Positions 11,243-23,461 of a stretch of 64,000 nucleotides of DNA are shown here, one piece after another. Within the stretch, counting starts at the first letter, position 1. The number at the start of each line of letters is the position of its first letter. The stretch covers positions 1,860,001-1,924,000 of the forward strand of contig JAHEWK010000013.1 in the NCBI GenBank assembly GCA_020740775.1. The letters are read 5' to 3'. Origin of the DNA: Ilyonectria destructans (taxonomy: Eukaryota; Ascomycota; Sordariomycetes; Hypocreales; Nectriaceae). The notes under the pieces were generated by a model, which saw nothing but the letters and a program-made list of their open reading frames with translations, made no database searches and was not told where the DNA came from. The position numbers and the translations under genes are program-made.

Positions 11243-12895
11243 TCATTCCAGCTCCTCAACTTCATCATCCTTGAGCTCCCTAAACTGTCCCTGCCTCATG
11301 GCTGCCTCTACCGGATTCTGCACATCAATAATGCCAGTTTTCTTCAATCTAAAAATGGCGTTAATATCATGTTTGTCACTTATCACATTCGGGCGACTTA
11401 CCGCTCGAAGAGCACAAAGAGCCTCTCAGCCTCTCGCTCTTTCTCCTCCTCTGTCATTTCTGGGAGGTCCTCATGCTTCTCTGCCTCAATAAATTGGCCA
11501 GTGATGGGGTTGACAGGCTTCTGCTCGCCGCTGGCATCGCCCTTGCTGAACGCCTCTGAAGCCGAGGCAGGGATGGGAACGTTGTTCTGGAAGAGGAAAC
11601 CTGACGCGAACCCATAGCCAACATTCTCAACAAACTTGGAGGCGTCCCTATCTGACATGTCGAAAAGCAAGTGAGAGATGGCTTCCCGTATCGCGGGTGC
11701 AGTAGGGTTGGTGGAGTTCTTGAGAAGCCTGGCGGAGAGCGTGGATCCCTCGCCTAGAACGTTCTCTCGGTCTTCAGCGGTCGGGAGGAGCAAGCCCCGG
11801 ATATGCTCCTTTGTTGCCTCCGGCGCGTGCTCATGGATATTTCGGATCACGCTGATTAGTGGCGTTACCACAGGTTCCAGCTCGTTGTCACGGTAGACCT
11901 TCATGGCGGGGTCCAGGATCTCGATCAGTCGCGTTACGACCTTGTTGGGGTCATCCTTGGGATAAATGGCAGCCTGACTCTTTTCTGCCTCCAGATTGAG
12001 ATTCAGAAGCGCATTGATGAGAGGCCCAAAAGGAGGATCCAGTGGCTTCGATGCTGAGATGTCCTGCTTCCACAGCAATGACACGATATGTGGTACTGCG
12101 GGCGTAAACGGCGAGATGTGGTCGGCATCGCCGCAGTGGTGAGTAATGTTGAACAAGAGTTTCAAGGTCTCAATAAGCGCCATGTCCTGCATGGGCTCAA
12201 CCTTGGCCTTGGAAGTGCTGGACAGCTGCTTAGCATGACGACTGAGATTGTCGGTGATGCGTTCTGCGAGGTGATGCTTGTCGATGAGCTCCTTAAGATC
12301 GACCTTTGTGTCGTACGTTGACAGAAACAAGACCCGGGAGAGGAGGAACTCGGTGTCGCAGCTCTCAGTCTTGAGGTCGTTGCAGGCCCTGGGTGCGAAG
12401 CCCTGGTCGACAAATATTTGACGAGTTTCGGGCTTCAAAAGCATGGCGTTCGCCAATACACGAAGGGCGGCACGCGCGGTATCACTTGACGGGCTGTGGA
12501 ACGCATGCCGAAGGAGCATGGAGATCCCCTAGGGGAGCATTAATCCTGAGCCTGGGAGAGCTGCAATGGCTCGGAGGAGAGGGGAAGGGGCGTTTGTGCA
12601 CTCACCTCCTTTGTGAAAATGGGGTCGGCATATTTAGGGTCTCGCCCATATATCTTGAGTTCCTCCAGTGCAAGATCGCGGTCTGCACAAATGTTAGAAG
12701 ATTATGCCTCATCTAGCTGAGTGGAGAGTCGCACCTTTGGGAAGCAGGGTGATGACGTCTAGGTCATCGGAGAGCTTCTTGACCAGGTTGGTGACAGCGC
12801 TGAGCTTGGCTGCGTAACATCAGTCGCTGAGACGTCGGTCAGTGGGAAGGGCAAATGCACTCACCCGGCCCAGTGGCCGTGCCGAGTTGTGCCAT
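11243..12895 (-). CDS. ric8: RIC8/synembryn-like G-alpha chaperone and guanine nucleotide exchange factor
   Basis: Five exons (12865-12895, 12735-12809, 12606-12682, 11402-12528, 11243-11348) join in frame to 471 aa, matching the length of fungal RIC8. The protein is an all-helical armadillo-like repeat fold; segments such as ALRVLANAMLLKPETRQIF, ETLKLLFNITHHCGD and PLINALLNLNLE are characteristic of the Ric8 (synembryn) family. RIC8 binds GDP-loaded or nascent G-alpha subunits at the cytosolic membrane face, helping folding and nucleotide exchange; in Neurospora and Magnaporthe it is needed for growth and development. The C-terminal tail is acidic (ELKDDEVEELE). Confidence 0.93.
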
Positions 12896-14094
12896 TATGA
12901 GCGATGGAGATAAATAAGACGATGTGTGAGCAAGAAGAGGGTGACAGTGATGCTAGTATGGATGGGGATGAGTAGCTTGGATATGGTGGATGGGCTGTCC
13001 TCTGGATGTTGGAGGCAAGTAACGTATGGATTGGTGTGGATGTTTGCTGAGTACCTGTGCTGATGCGTCGCTCCTGGCGTTGAGACGCCAGTGGGCTTCA
13101 TCTCAGGTGACTAACAAGCGCAACCCACTCCTTAAAGGAAACACCACGTTAAAAGTAGAGGGAATGGCCTACGGGGGCAATGGGCTGGATGCTTCTGCTA
13201 TTGATTGATATTTTGACGTCGTATTTCCCAATTCATCTATAAATCTGACAAGGTAAAAGCACTGCGAAGTATGAAGTGCAGAGAAGGCAGTTAATTTGAT
13301 TCAAGAGTACTCCGTACGTGCGGTACAGCCCCGCTTGTCCGTTCTTCGTCCGGATCCGGACCGTGATTCATATATGGCATCTTCATGACTACCTACTTGG
13401 GGATGAATCTCGGCATGCATAGTCAGGATGAATAAATTCACATGCCCAAAGTCACCTCGTCTCAACAAGGCCGGCTCAATGGAAGGTTCGCCATCAGTGC
13501 GCTCCTCTGTCTGTCGTTTTGGGGCACGTTTTATTCTGGACCTAAAAGCATTAAACCACAGTCACGTAATAGAGAAAGAGCTAATGTTATTACAATGAGG
13601 TCTAATGCCACAGATTATGTTGATTTTGCAGAGCATGCCAGGAAATATCGAGGCTTGACGGAAGAAACTGAATCGATCCACGCCAATTGTGGCTGATGAA
13701 AGGCTCCTGATGCTCCGCTCCGCGCAGTGCACGGACCCCTCGTTTAATTGATTCCGCCTCCCGACCATCCAGAGCGCGCGCTTTGACGCGTTGGCCGGAC
13801 AAGAAATCGCGGCTGGGTCGTGTTGAAGGACTTTACTTTGCGGACCAATTTAGCCCTGCGACTTTTGGCCTCCACCCTGAGCTCCAGCGCCACGATTCTC
13901 ACCAGACAACCAGACAACCATCCGCCGTTCGCACCCTTCCACCCTCATCGACGGGATCTGAGTATTCACACTCGCTTCGCTTCCGCCCAATCCCGTCTCG
14001 AAATCCTCCCGGCCTCCAAATACATGCGTCTGTGACGGTTGCGCGGCCAATTCCCTGCTGTCTAGATCGCCAACGCTGCCTGGCAGTGGCAGCC
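12896..14094. promoter_or_regulatory. Divergent interval between RIC8 and Rif1, including long Rif1 5' leader
   Basis: About 1.2 kb with both promoters. A perfect 14-bp palindrome, GTCCGGATCCGGAC, lies at 13348-13361. The frame in phase with Rif1 stays open upstream of its ATG from 13783, but that extension is low-complexity (Thr/Pro/Ser/Arg) without family signal, so I treat it as 5' UTR. Confidence 0.5.
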
Positions 14095-17000
14095 ATGGCA
14101 TCTTCAGCCCCGGCCTCCAACACTGTCATCGAGTCACTGCCAACCCGGCCCCCGACTCCTCCTCGAGAGACTCATCTCGAGCCCCGCGTCTCTCTCAGAG
14201 GCGTCCTCGGCCGCAGCCCCTTCGACCCGCGACTGCAACTTTCCACGCCGCCGAACCCGAATTCTCCCCTGTCGACCGGGGCAACCAATTCCAACTCGCC
14301 CTCGAAACGGATGAGGAAAAAGGTCGAGTGGTCCGCTCATACCGAATACAAAGATCCCCCCGAGTATCGGGAAGGCAGCAAGCTGAATAGGTCATCTCCC
14401 CTTTCGGCCCCTGCCTCCGTCTCGAAACCCATCAAGGGCATTCTCAAGCCCTCGCCCTCTCCGAATCCCCTGGCCTCGTCGCTACACGGCAACCTCGATG
14501 GCCTATCAAGCCAAGCCAATATTGCCGAGATGTTGGACTCAACAATCAAGCAGCTTGCTGGCTCCGACCGGGACTCGCGCCTCGATGCCTACATGATGCT
14601 TTCTCGAGCCCTCAAGGCCTCCAACAATTTGCCCGATCGGGTTGCCTTGCAGGACAAGATGAGCCTATTCATGCAGTTCATCCAGCGCGATGTCAAGTCT
14701 AGGACCGAGAATGGATCTCCCGACAGCTCCCTCATCAATCACGCCTTAAACCTCCTCACTACCTTCCTACATTTCCAGGCCATCGCTTCGACACTCACTT
14801 CCGACTTCGGAGTCTTCATCATCGATCACTGCATTCGTTCCTTCGACGACCCGGCCGTGCCCAAGGACCTCGTCCGCCACTTGATGCAGGTGGTTGCCTT
14901 CCAGTCTTTCTCCCACAAGGTCATGACCTTGGATCGAGTTGGTAGGCTGGTGTCCTCCATGCACAGGATCGAGGATCGTTTGACGGGCAAGAGCATCGTC
15001 ATGGGCCGCATCCAAATCTACAAGCGACTTATCAAGCAATCACGAAACCACATGGCTATCCACACAGATTGGATGATGGACATGTTCACGGACATGATGA
15101 GCACCATCAGGGACATTCGAGCCCAGGCCGTCAGCTTAGGCGCCGATGCTGGATTCTCACTTCGAAATGAAAAGCAAATCATGCGCAAGGCAACCGAGAT
15201 CTTCCAGACAGTGGACGGCGAAGAGACATACATCGAGTTCTACATCCGGAAGCTCGAAGACATGATAAAGGATAAATCATGTTCTTCTGCCGTCCCGCAA
15301 ATTTGGAGTGCTGTTACCTTGTTTCTCCGCTGTCCACTTGACAGATGGCAATACTTTGGCCCCTGGTTAAAGCTTGCCCAGTCTGCGTTTAACACAACTG
15401 ATACACAAACCAAACAAGAAGCGAATTATGCTTGGAACCGATATGTCTACCTTTCCCTCATTGACACAAAAACGGCGCCAAAGGCCCTTGGCCTGCTGGC
15501 CCAACCCCTTGTGAGCCAACTACGACGGAAGGTGAACACCAAACAGGCCGACGAAGGAATGAAGCTGCGCAGAGTTGTCATTAGTGGTATCTGCAATCTC
15601 TACTATTACGCCTTCCGACCAAGCCACGACAATGCCTCGACCGATACCGTTTGGGACCTTGCACTTCAACCTGTCATAGCACAACTCATCAACCTTGACG
15701 GGAAGCCTGAGACGCATGGTGACTCGATGATACAGGCCTCTCGCATCTTGGCCGGCCTTTTGGATGTTTCGACACCCCGAGGTTGGAGGGAAGACCGCAT
15801 TCGGGATATGCCCTTGGTCACGCCCGAAGATCTTCCTTCCATCGACTCGAAATGGACTCGTCGAAACTCCGACAAGGTCTTCCAGCTGGTTGGCCCGATT
15901 TTGGAGAAGAAATTCACCGATCTGGCTAACAAGGAGAGCTTGACATACAGGCTGTGGCACGCGTTGGTCGGAGCCATTGCGGCTGCTTCGGCGAAGGATA
16001 TCAAGGTTTCTGATGACACCGCCAAGTTCTTTGGCTGTGCCTTGGATATTCTCTCCAAAATGTGGTCCAAGGGATGTTCTGAGGGAGAGGAGTCCGTTAA
16101 TCCGAAATTCTTGCTGAGTGTCAAGAACTTCGTCCATGTTCTCGTCAACAGCCTTGGACTGCTTCCCTTCACTGAGAAGAGACTCTCTATGTCTACGGCA
16201 AATACATTCGAACCTGCGGCAACGCCATCCCGTTCCGATCGAGTCGATCAGTTACGAGGAATCGCCCAAGCCCCTGTATATCATCTCTTCTCCATGCTCT
16301 GCTCCATCCCTCCTGGTGTAGCCGACGACGAAACTCTTTGCGAGTTTTTCCAGTCAGTGTTCGAGCCCTTCTTCAACGAAAAAAGCACCAAGGTTCGCGT
16401 TGAGCTTATCCGCGAGATGCTTCGATTATTGCCCCGGGATGCTCAGGTTCCCTTTGGCCCGTGGGTTCTAGCTGCAAATAGCATGCGTCTGACTTTGGAA
16501 CAGACCATTTCAAGCTCTATCCCCCCCAGTAGCGAGCGTCTTCTTGGCCCTGAGTACCGGGAGGTTGTGTCCGTCCTGGAACGTGGTCTTCTGTTCCACC
16601 CTAATCTGCCGTCTTCATCCTGGTTCTCGCTCTTCAGCTTCCTCTCAAACCACATTGTCCAGGAGTGTGGGGATGCTGGTCGCGCCCTCGGTCTTGTGGA
16701 ACCTGTTGCTAAGATACTCTTGGAAAACTTCTTTAAAGCCACAGACAAGCTCGACAAAAGGGCGCTCACTCTGACGACGATGCTCTTTAATGTTGCAAAG
16801 CTACCTCGAGATCGCCAAGCTGTAGAGGCTGCCCGACGACGACTATGGGGTGCCCCCCCAACCATGTCTAGGGCATCAACGTTCGATCCCTTCGACAACC
16901 TTTACAAGCTCCAAGACCAGAGCCTAAAGTTTCTTTACGACAGTTCGGCAAACTTGGATAATGAATCATGTGTGGCCTCTTACATTGAGACTATCAATGC

Positions 17001-19396
17001 ATTTATGAGTGCGTCCTTGTTGCAAGCTGGGCTCAAGACCCTGTCCAAGTTGCAGGATGGACTATGTTGGTGGATTCAGGATGATAAGGCTCGGTTGAAA
17101 TTGAGTGACGAATCTCCTGTGCCCATTGCAGTAAGTACTCATACCCAATTACTGATTAATAGAGTCTAACAATCATCAGTTACGAGCTCTTTGGGATACC
17201 ATCAATGGTCATCTGATTTCCGTTGGTCGTCTGGAAAATAAGGACCTTAGCCTAATCGAGCCACTCATTTCGGCAGGTTTCAAAAGCAAGCACCGCTACG
17301 TGGTGAACAAAATGGCGGAGACCTGGAACACCATCTTCAAGGATGAGGAGAGCCTTGACTGCTCTGATAGCCTCAAGGCAATCATAACTGCTCTGCGCCC
17401 CAAGGTGGATGTGTCATTTCCCGGCATTGAGGAGTCGAGCGGCGAGTTCGGTGCTCAAGCCCAATCATTCATCGGTTCCCAGGACGACCTAAGCTTTATT
17501 GCTCTCTCTTCCACCAAATCAGCTGAACGGGCGACCCCGCCGGCTGCATCTTTGTCAAAACTTGCCTTTCAAGGACCGATGACTAGGAAGCGTCGGAGAG
17601 AAGCCACTCCTGATGTGATGCAGGTCAAGTCAATGAAACGAAAGAGCACACCTCGTTTACGCCACGACAACTCACAGATCCAATTTGCACCAATCGCACC
17701 CTCATCTCCTCTGGCGGACGAGTCTCAGCATCTCACGGAGAGGCAGATGGAGGTTCGACAGCGGCAGCGAGAGAACGCTGGGGCTATTCCGGGTGTTAGG
17801 ACTAGCCCTAGAACCCGTTCTCGAACTTCTTTGGCGGAGAAATCCAAAGCAACTCCTGTCAGCACCAGGACACGACACCAAGAAACGACCCCCGAACGCC
17901 CTGCATCCTACGAAGAGTTTATCAGCTTAACCCCGACCCCACGACGGGGACACGCCTTGCAGATGGAAGACTATAACGACCCTCCCTCATCACCACCAGA
18001 GCCAAGACCTAACCCGCTGCTGTCCGAGATTCAAACGCGGTCGAGAGCCCGGAGCTCCTTGGAGAACTGGGAGTTTTCATCACCCCCGGGAACGCCTCCG
18101 ACTAGTCATCAGCAAGCCGCCCACAGCCTTGAGGCCCTTCCGATTGGCTCCACTAAAAGAAACACCAGAAGACGAAGCCGTAGGAAGACCAGATCCAGCT
18201 CTCAGTTCAATCCGGAAGTCATTCCCTCAAGTGTCCCTGCAGAGGAAGAGACACCGGTTGCTGTCGAAGAACCCGCCCCTTCAATTCCAGATGAAAAGAA
18301 GGAAGAACCCATCGCGGAGGCTCCATCCACACCATCTCGTCGAGCTACACCGCCTGATAACAAGGTCGAGGAGACACCCAAATCTGGAGACGATGAATAT
18401 GTGGATGCGAGAAGCAGCCCCGAAGAGCCACCGCGCGATGAGGCCCCTGCTGCGGCCTCGGAGTTGATTGATAGTCACAATCATGATTCCTCCTTTGATC
18501 TTAGCGAGGCCGATGAGAGCAGCATGATGAGACTGGTCGTTGAGCTTGAGTCGAGACACTGCAACTTGCCATTTGATAAGTTCAATTCTACTTCTCCTAA
18601 GAAGAAGGCAAGTCAACCGAGGACCGCAAGCACCACGCTCCATCCCGATTCGTCACCTGAGAAGGAGATGGTTAGGAAGGCACGGTCCAGATCCCCCGTC
18701 ATCCCATCCACACCCGCGAAGCCAGAAATGGAGGCCTCAAGCCAGAGCCAGACCCAGAGTAAGAAGAAGAGGAAGCGACCTGCTGCGTATGCCGAAACTC
18801 GTAATAAGAGGAGGCGATCCGTTGGTATCGTGGGGCATGACCAGGGTGACGAAAGCCAGTCAACATCCTTTGAGGAGACCAACTCACCAGTCCCGACTAC
18901 GCGGCGCTCGTCTCGGCGAAATGCAGGGATGAAGAGTAAAAAGCATCAAGGCAAGGATACCCAGGGCCCAGCAGTGGAGGAGCCCAAGCAAGTGGCACCC
19001 AAGGAGGTGGCCTCATCTGATCGAGTGGATGGGCGTGATTGCGGGGACACGGATGAGGAGCTCATGTCACAACTAGTGACAGAGTCCAATGCGGCCTCGC
19101 AATCACAGCATGAAGGGGAACCCGAGACAGGAATCCCGATTGCGAATGACCCCATGGAGCTTGACGCCGTAGGGGAAGAGGAACCCCAGGCCGAGCTGCA
19201 GGAGAGCGCAGGGGCTCCCCACAGCGGAGAAACCGAGAAAGAAGCGAACAAGACAAACACCATTGTGGACATTCTCCGCGGTGGCCTAAACGAGCTGCGC
19301 GGGGCGACATTGTCGCGTGATGAGGTATACCAGCTGGAGGATATGTTGATGGATATGAAGCGGGAGCTGTTTGAGGCCGAGAGGCGAGGAAGATAG
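14095..19396 (+). CDS. rif1: Rif1-like telomere-associated / replication-timing protein
   Basis: Two exons (14095-17130 and 17180-19396, 49-nt intron) encode 1750 aa. Residues from about 150 to 1060 form the long helical Rif1_N (HEAT-like) domain, with typical segments such as YMMLSRALKAS and AVTLFLRCPLDRWQYFGPWL. The C-terminal 700 residues are disordered, Ser/Pro/Arg-rich and basic, as in fungal Rif1. The N-terminal tail has two protein phosphatase 1 docking motifs: KKVEW (RVxF type, residues 75-79) and GILK (SILK type, residues 115-118). Rif1 recruits PP1 to counter DDK at replication origins, sets late replication timing and acts at telomeres and in break repair. The ATG at 14095 is preferred to the in-frame upstream codon at 13783 because family similarity begins after it. 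Confidence 0.93.
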
Positions 19397-22300
19397 TGAC
19401 ATGCCTTTGATGCATTGGTTACGGTGTCGAGGCATTTTGAGAGGGATTGTATAGTATACCTGTACAGAGCACTTAGCCCGTGGCCTTGTCTAACTGCAAC
19501 GTCTCACGATGGAAGCTGGCTACACATGTACACACATCACAAACACATAGATACAACGAAACAAACAAACGAACAAACAAACAAACATATCCATCATAAA
19601 ATAGAGTTGTTGCCATTTGCACGTATTAGATGCATGACTTCTGGACGGGTGCTTCGCCCATCCGTGAGTTTGAAATATTATCCCTAAAGACTAAGAGTAA
19701 ACAAAAATAAATCACATCATATCATAAGGTTTATTCATATAAGTGCAATTTTATCATCTCTGTTTCAGAGAGGATGTCATTTCCGCGTGCAAGTGTCAGT
19801 TGGTGCGTGCGAATATGTAGCAATACTCAAAATAAAGGGCGTTTTCCGGGGCAACTAATAAAAGGCGATCAAGCAAGCTGGGGAAGAGAGGCTAGAAGCG
19901 AAAACTAGTCGAGGAAGACCACTTTCGGTCAAGACGAATGCACTAGCGAGTCTATCGTGAGATCTGGCTCGGTCTGGACCTCTGGAGTGACCGACGGATG
20001 CCTAAAAAGAGCACTCCGCACGCTGTATCCGTCTCGACGGGGCCGGTGTTTGCGGAGGATCGTCGTGGAAAATATGGGGTGGAAAAATCCGGAGGCCGGA
20101 CTATCCCAAAGAGGCAATCCGGGTCCAGAGGGTGTCACTGAGCTTCCCGGTGGAGCCGTGGAACGGTGGAATCGACCAGGACAGGGAAGTCTAAGTGAGG
20201 CGAGAGGCGACAGGTGTGCGCCCGGCAGTCTGTTTCTGACTCCCTTGCCATTGGATTTACTAGTTTCGGATGGTGGAAATGCGGGAGAGACGAGACGAGA
20301 CAGGCGAGGCCGTGGCGTTGCAGAAGGGCCGTGTCGGTGAATCGACTTACATGCCGCCTAGACTCTCGGAACACTCTCCACCCTTTGTATTAGATGCAAC
20401 GCAAGGAATTAAACTGCATGGCTCTGGCACTCTCCACTCCCAGTTGCTAGCACAGTAAATACGACGTCGTTGCGCAGTTACAGACTTGGGCATACTTCGT
20501 GCAGCCGGGGAAGACATCCGTGTCTTTGTCGGGCCCCAGACTCCAGATGTGAGCCGACTAAGCGATACAGAATCATCACGGCTACTTAGGGTTTAGGCGG
20601 GAGAAGAGTTTTTGACTGTTGCCTGAAATGACCGGGTCCAGGTCATGGTCATGCCTGGTTTGCATCTAATGTCTGTGTGTTCTGTCGCGTGCTTGGCTGT
20701 CGGTGTTAGCCCGGCTCGACAGGAAGCAGTTGCATGGTGTATTTTGACTGGGTAGATCTAAATCTGTAGACTAAAGCAACTACAGGCGGGAAAGACTACT
20801 GCGAGTTCTACTTTTCATAAAATTCAATACCGGATCTGACGTGCGCAGGATATTTCGTCTTTATCGAGGACGGAGGCCGATGAGACTAGCGAAGCCGAAA
20901 GGGGAAGGGATCGACCGACGTTGGCCGAGCGAAGAGAGAGCTAGGGGATTCGTTGTTCCTCGAAGAAATTGTTTTATTAACGCCGCGAGAAGGACCCCGA
21001 ACGGATGTGTCTCTTCTGAATCGTGGTGTGATGTACAGGGATACAAGACGAAATAGAGAAATTGTGCATCTTATGGTAGTACCAGCTTAGTGGTTGGTGT
21101 TGCTTTTGTGCAAGGTGCTGGTCTTCGCCCTGCAGTGAGTTGTTACGTCCGAAAAGGGTAGACGAAGACACTAGGGAATAAACACTGGGCCGTAGTGATA
21201 GTGACGGAGCTGAATCCCAGAATCCCCTGCGCATCTCGAGTACAGGATACTTGCCAACCATGTATCCTCCCGTATGCCAGTGGTTTCGTGTATCGGATGC
21301 AAGGGATTTCCGGAGCCACGCCGCGACACGGCACTTGCGCACTCGCGCACCACGGCCGCAAGCCCAACCGCGGCTTTAGCGCATGTCTCCACGTGTGTGT
21401 TGCAGCCGGGGCATTATTATAGATCATCAAGGGTTTTTGTTCGCCTTGTCCAATGCGGGAAACCCGAAGAAGCCCCCCTAGCTGCCAGAAGCAACCGACC
21501 TCTTTTTTCCCTCTTCAATTGAATGCAACGAGAGCGAAGCAGCTTTCGGCGACCACCTTGACTGGGCTGGCCCGAACCAAATCTCCCATCGCCCGCTCAA
21601 GCCTCGAGTGACGTCAGGGGTCCAAAACTCTGCGACCCCGTCGACCGTCTCGTCGGCGAGAAATGGGGACCAACCGTCGCGTCTGACGTGCGAAGCGGGA
21701 CGTCGTTGACGGTACTGCGGGTCCTAATACCTGCAATGCCTCGGTTTCCTGTGGCGTCAAGAGGGTCCCAGTCGGCCGGGAAGGCGAAAAAGACGCATCT
21801 TTTCGGTGAGGGCGTCATGGTGCATTGGAGCGGAGCTGGCCATGATTCGATGAATGGACCCGTCGTTGACCGTCGGCGCTGCGACAATACGGCCAACTCG
21901 GTCCAGCACGGCGAGAGATGCGGCGCGTACTGGACGTCTCTCCGTCTCTCCGTTCTCACCAAAGCCGAGAGCTAGTCTTGACCCCGGAGTTTGTGACCAA
22001 GGCGGCAAGGCCTGACTCTTGCTTGTGGTGTGGCAGAAGGATCCGGGGACGGACTGACCATCTCATCGGGCTCTGGGGGCGGAGATTGGCCACGCACACG
22101 TTGTAGATGTAGGCACACCGTGTTAATGCTCCCAAACACACAAAGTCAATTGCCGTTGTGCTGCTGTGCGAGATGCTTGTTTAGATGTTGTTCAAGATAT
22201 CTCTATCCGTCAAGGCATGTCGTTCGTTGCCCTGCTGCCAATTGCAGAGCCTCATGGCTTCGCGACATCGCCAGCCTGCAGGACCACGAGCGTTGACAAC

Positions 22301-23461
22301 AGACGCCACGGCTGCGAGAGATCTCTGTCCCACCCAGCTTTACCCTGCTTAGGCCAAACATGGATCTGGCGTCGTTGAAACTGGCGGCCGCCATCACGTG
22401 TGTGCTTCCATGATGGATTCCCACCATGCCAGATGGGTAATAAGGCAGCGAGGATCCCGCTCGGGTTGCCTCTCTGGATCAAGGGTACCTTTTGCTCGTC
22501 CCGTTGCCCGTGTGCCTTGCCACTCACGAATCATGACGACGGGCCAAGAAACACCAACGGGGTACGGACTGGTCCTGGGCCGCTTGGCTGCCCCCTCTGA
22601 AGGTCAGAGAGCATGGATACATGATGCATAGTACATGGGTGTCGGATGGTACGTGGTGAAGTGTCCCCGTTTTATGGTTCAGAACGCCAAAGAGTGTCTA
22701 GAAATACCTGAATTGATCCTAACGACATTGGGACGCAACTTGTCCAATAACGACGGCCCCCAGTTTTCATCCCGCGAGACCCTGCTCCACGCTCAATCCC
22801 CAAGATCCTCCTCCACGCGCGCGCTGGTCATGACGTCGTCCTTCCCCACGATCAGCCCGTTGCCAGTTCCACCAGCCGTGATCGCTCGCACGCAACGCTG
22901 CAGAGGCCGAGCGGTGTGCTGTGACTTACTATGTAATTATCTCGTGGAGCTGGTTCATGAGGCGTGCCGGCGTGTGCGTATTGAGCATGGTGTTGTTCTT
23001 GGCTGCGCTGGAGTCCAGGTTCCCCGGCTCGCCCCCAGCGGCACCGCTAAAAGCTTACCTCCTCCTTATGTACATACCTTGCGGCATGGCATGGGTCAAG
23101 GTGTGTAGGAAGTACGAGAGGTACCAAAGTCAAGTTCTGAGACGCCGAGTCAGGGGTGTCGGTAGCGTGAAGTGGCCGTGGACCCAGCGCCCACTACCCC
23201 AGCTTGACTCGCTCTACAACACCCTTCTCCACGAATGCAACTGAGATGTCTGTTGCCGGCCGTTACTTATAAACTCCTTGCGATCCCCGTTTCCCCACGA
23301 TTTCTATCCTCATCTCTTCAGCATTGTCTACCATCATACTTTTTCCCCAGCTCAAGGTTTGAGTTGCACCGGTTCCACTTACACCACCCGACCCGCTTGA
23401 CGTCTGGACAAGCAGTGAACAAAACAACAACAATCAAGACGCGCAAGACGTCGCCGCCATC
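19397..23461. other. 4-kb interval without a recognisable gene
   Basis: Many overlapping open frames under 160 codons occur on both strands, none with a domain signature, consistent splicing or one-strand dominance. A short simple run (repeats of AAAC around 19557-19587) lies 3' of Rif1. A TATA-like TTATAAAC at 23267-23274, about 190 nt before the sugar transporter ATG, is the best promoter element for that gene. Either this is a long regulatory region, or it holds non-coding or fast-evolving genes that I cannot identify. Confidence 0.5.

Noticed and set aside
13783..14094. N-terminal extension of the Rif1 frame
   Set aside because: Open but low-complexity, without family similarity; the ATG at 14095 is better placed.
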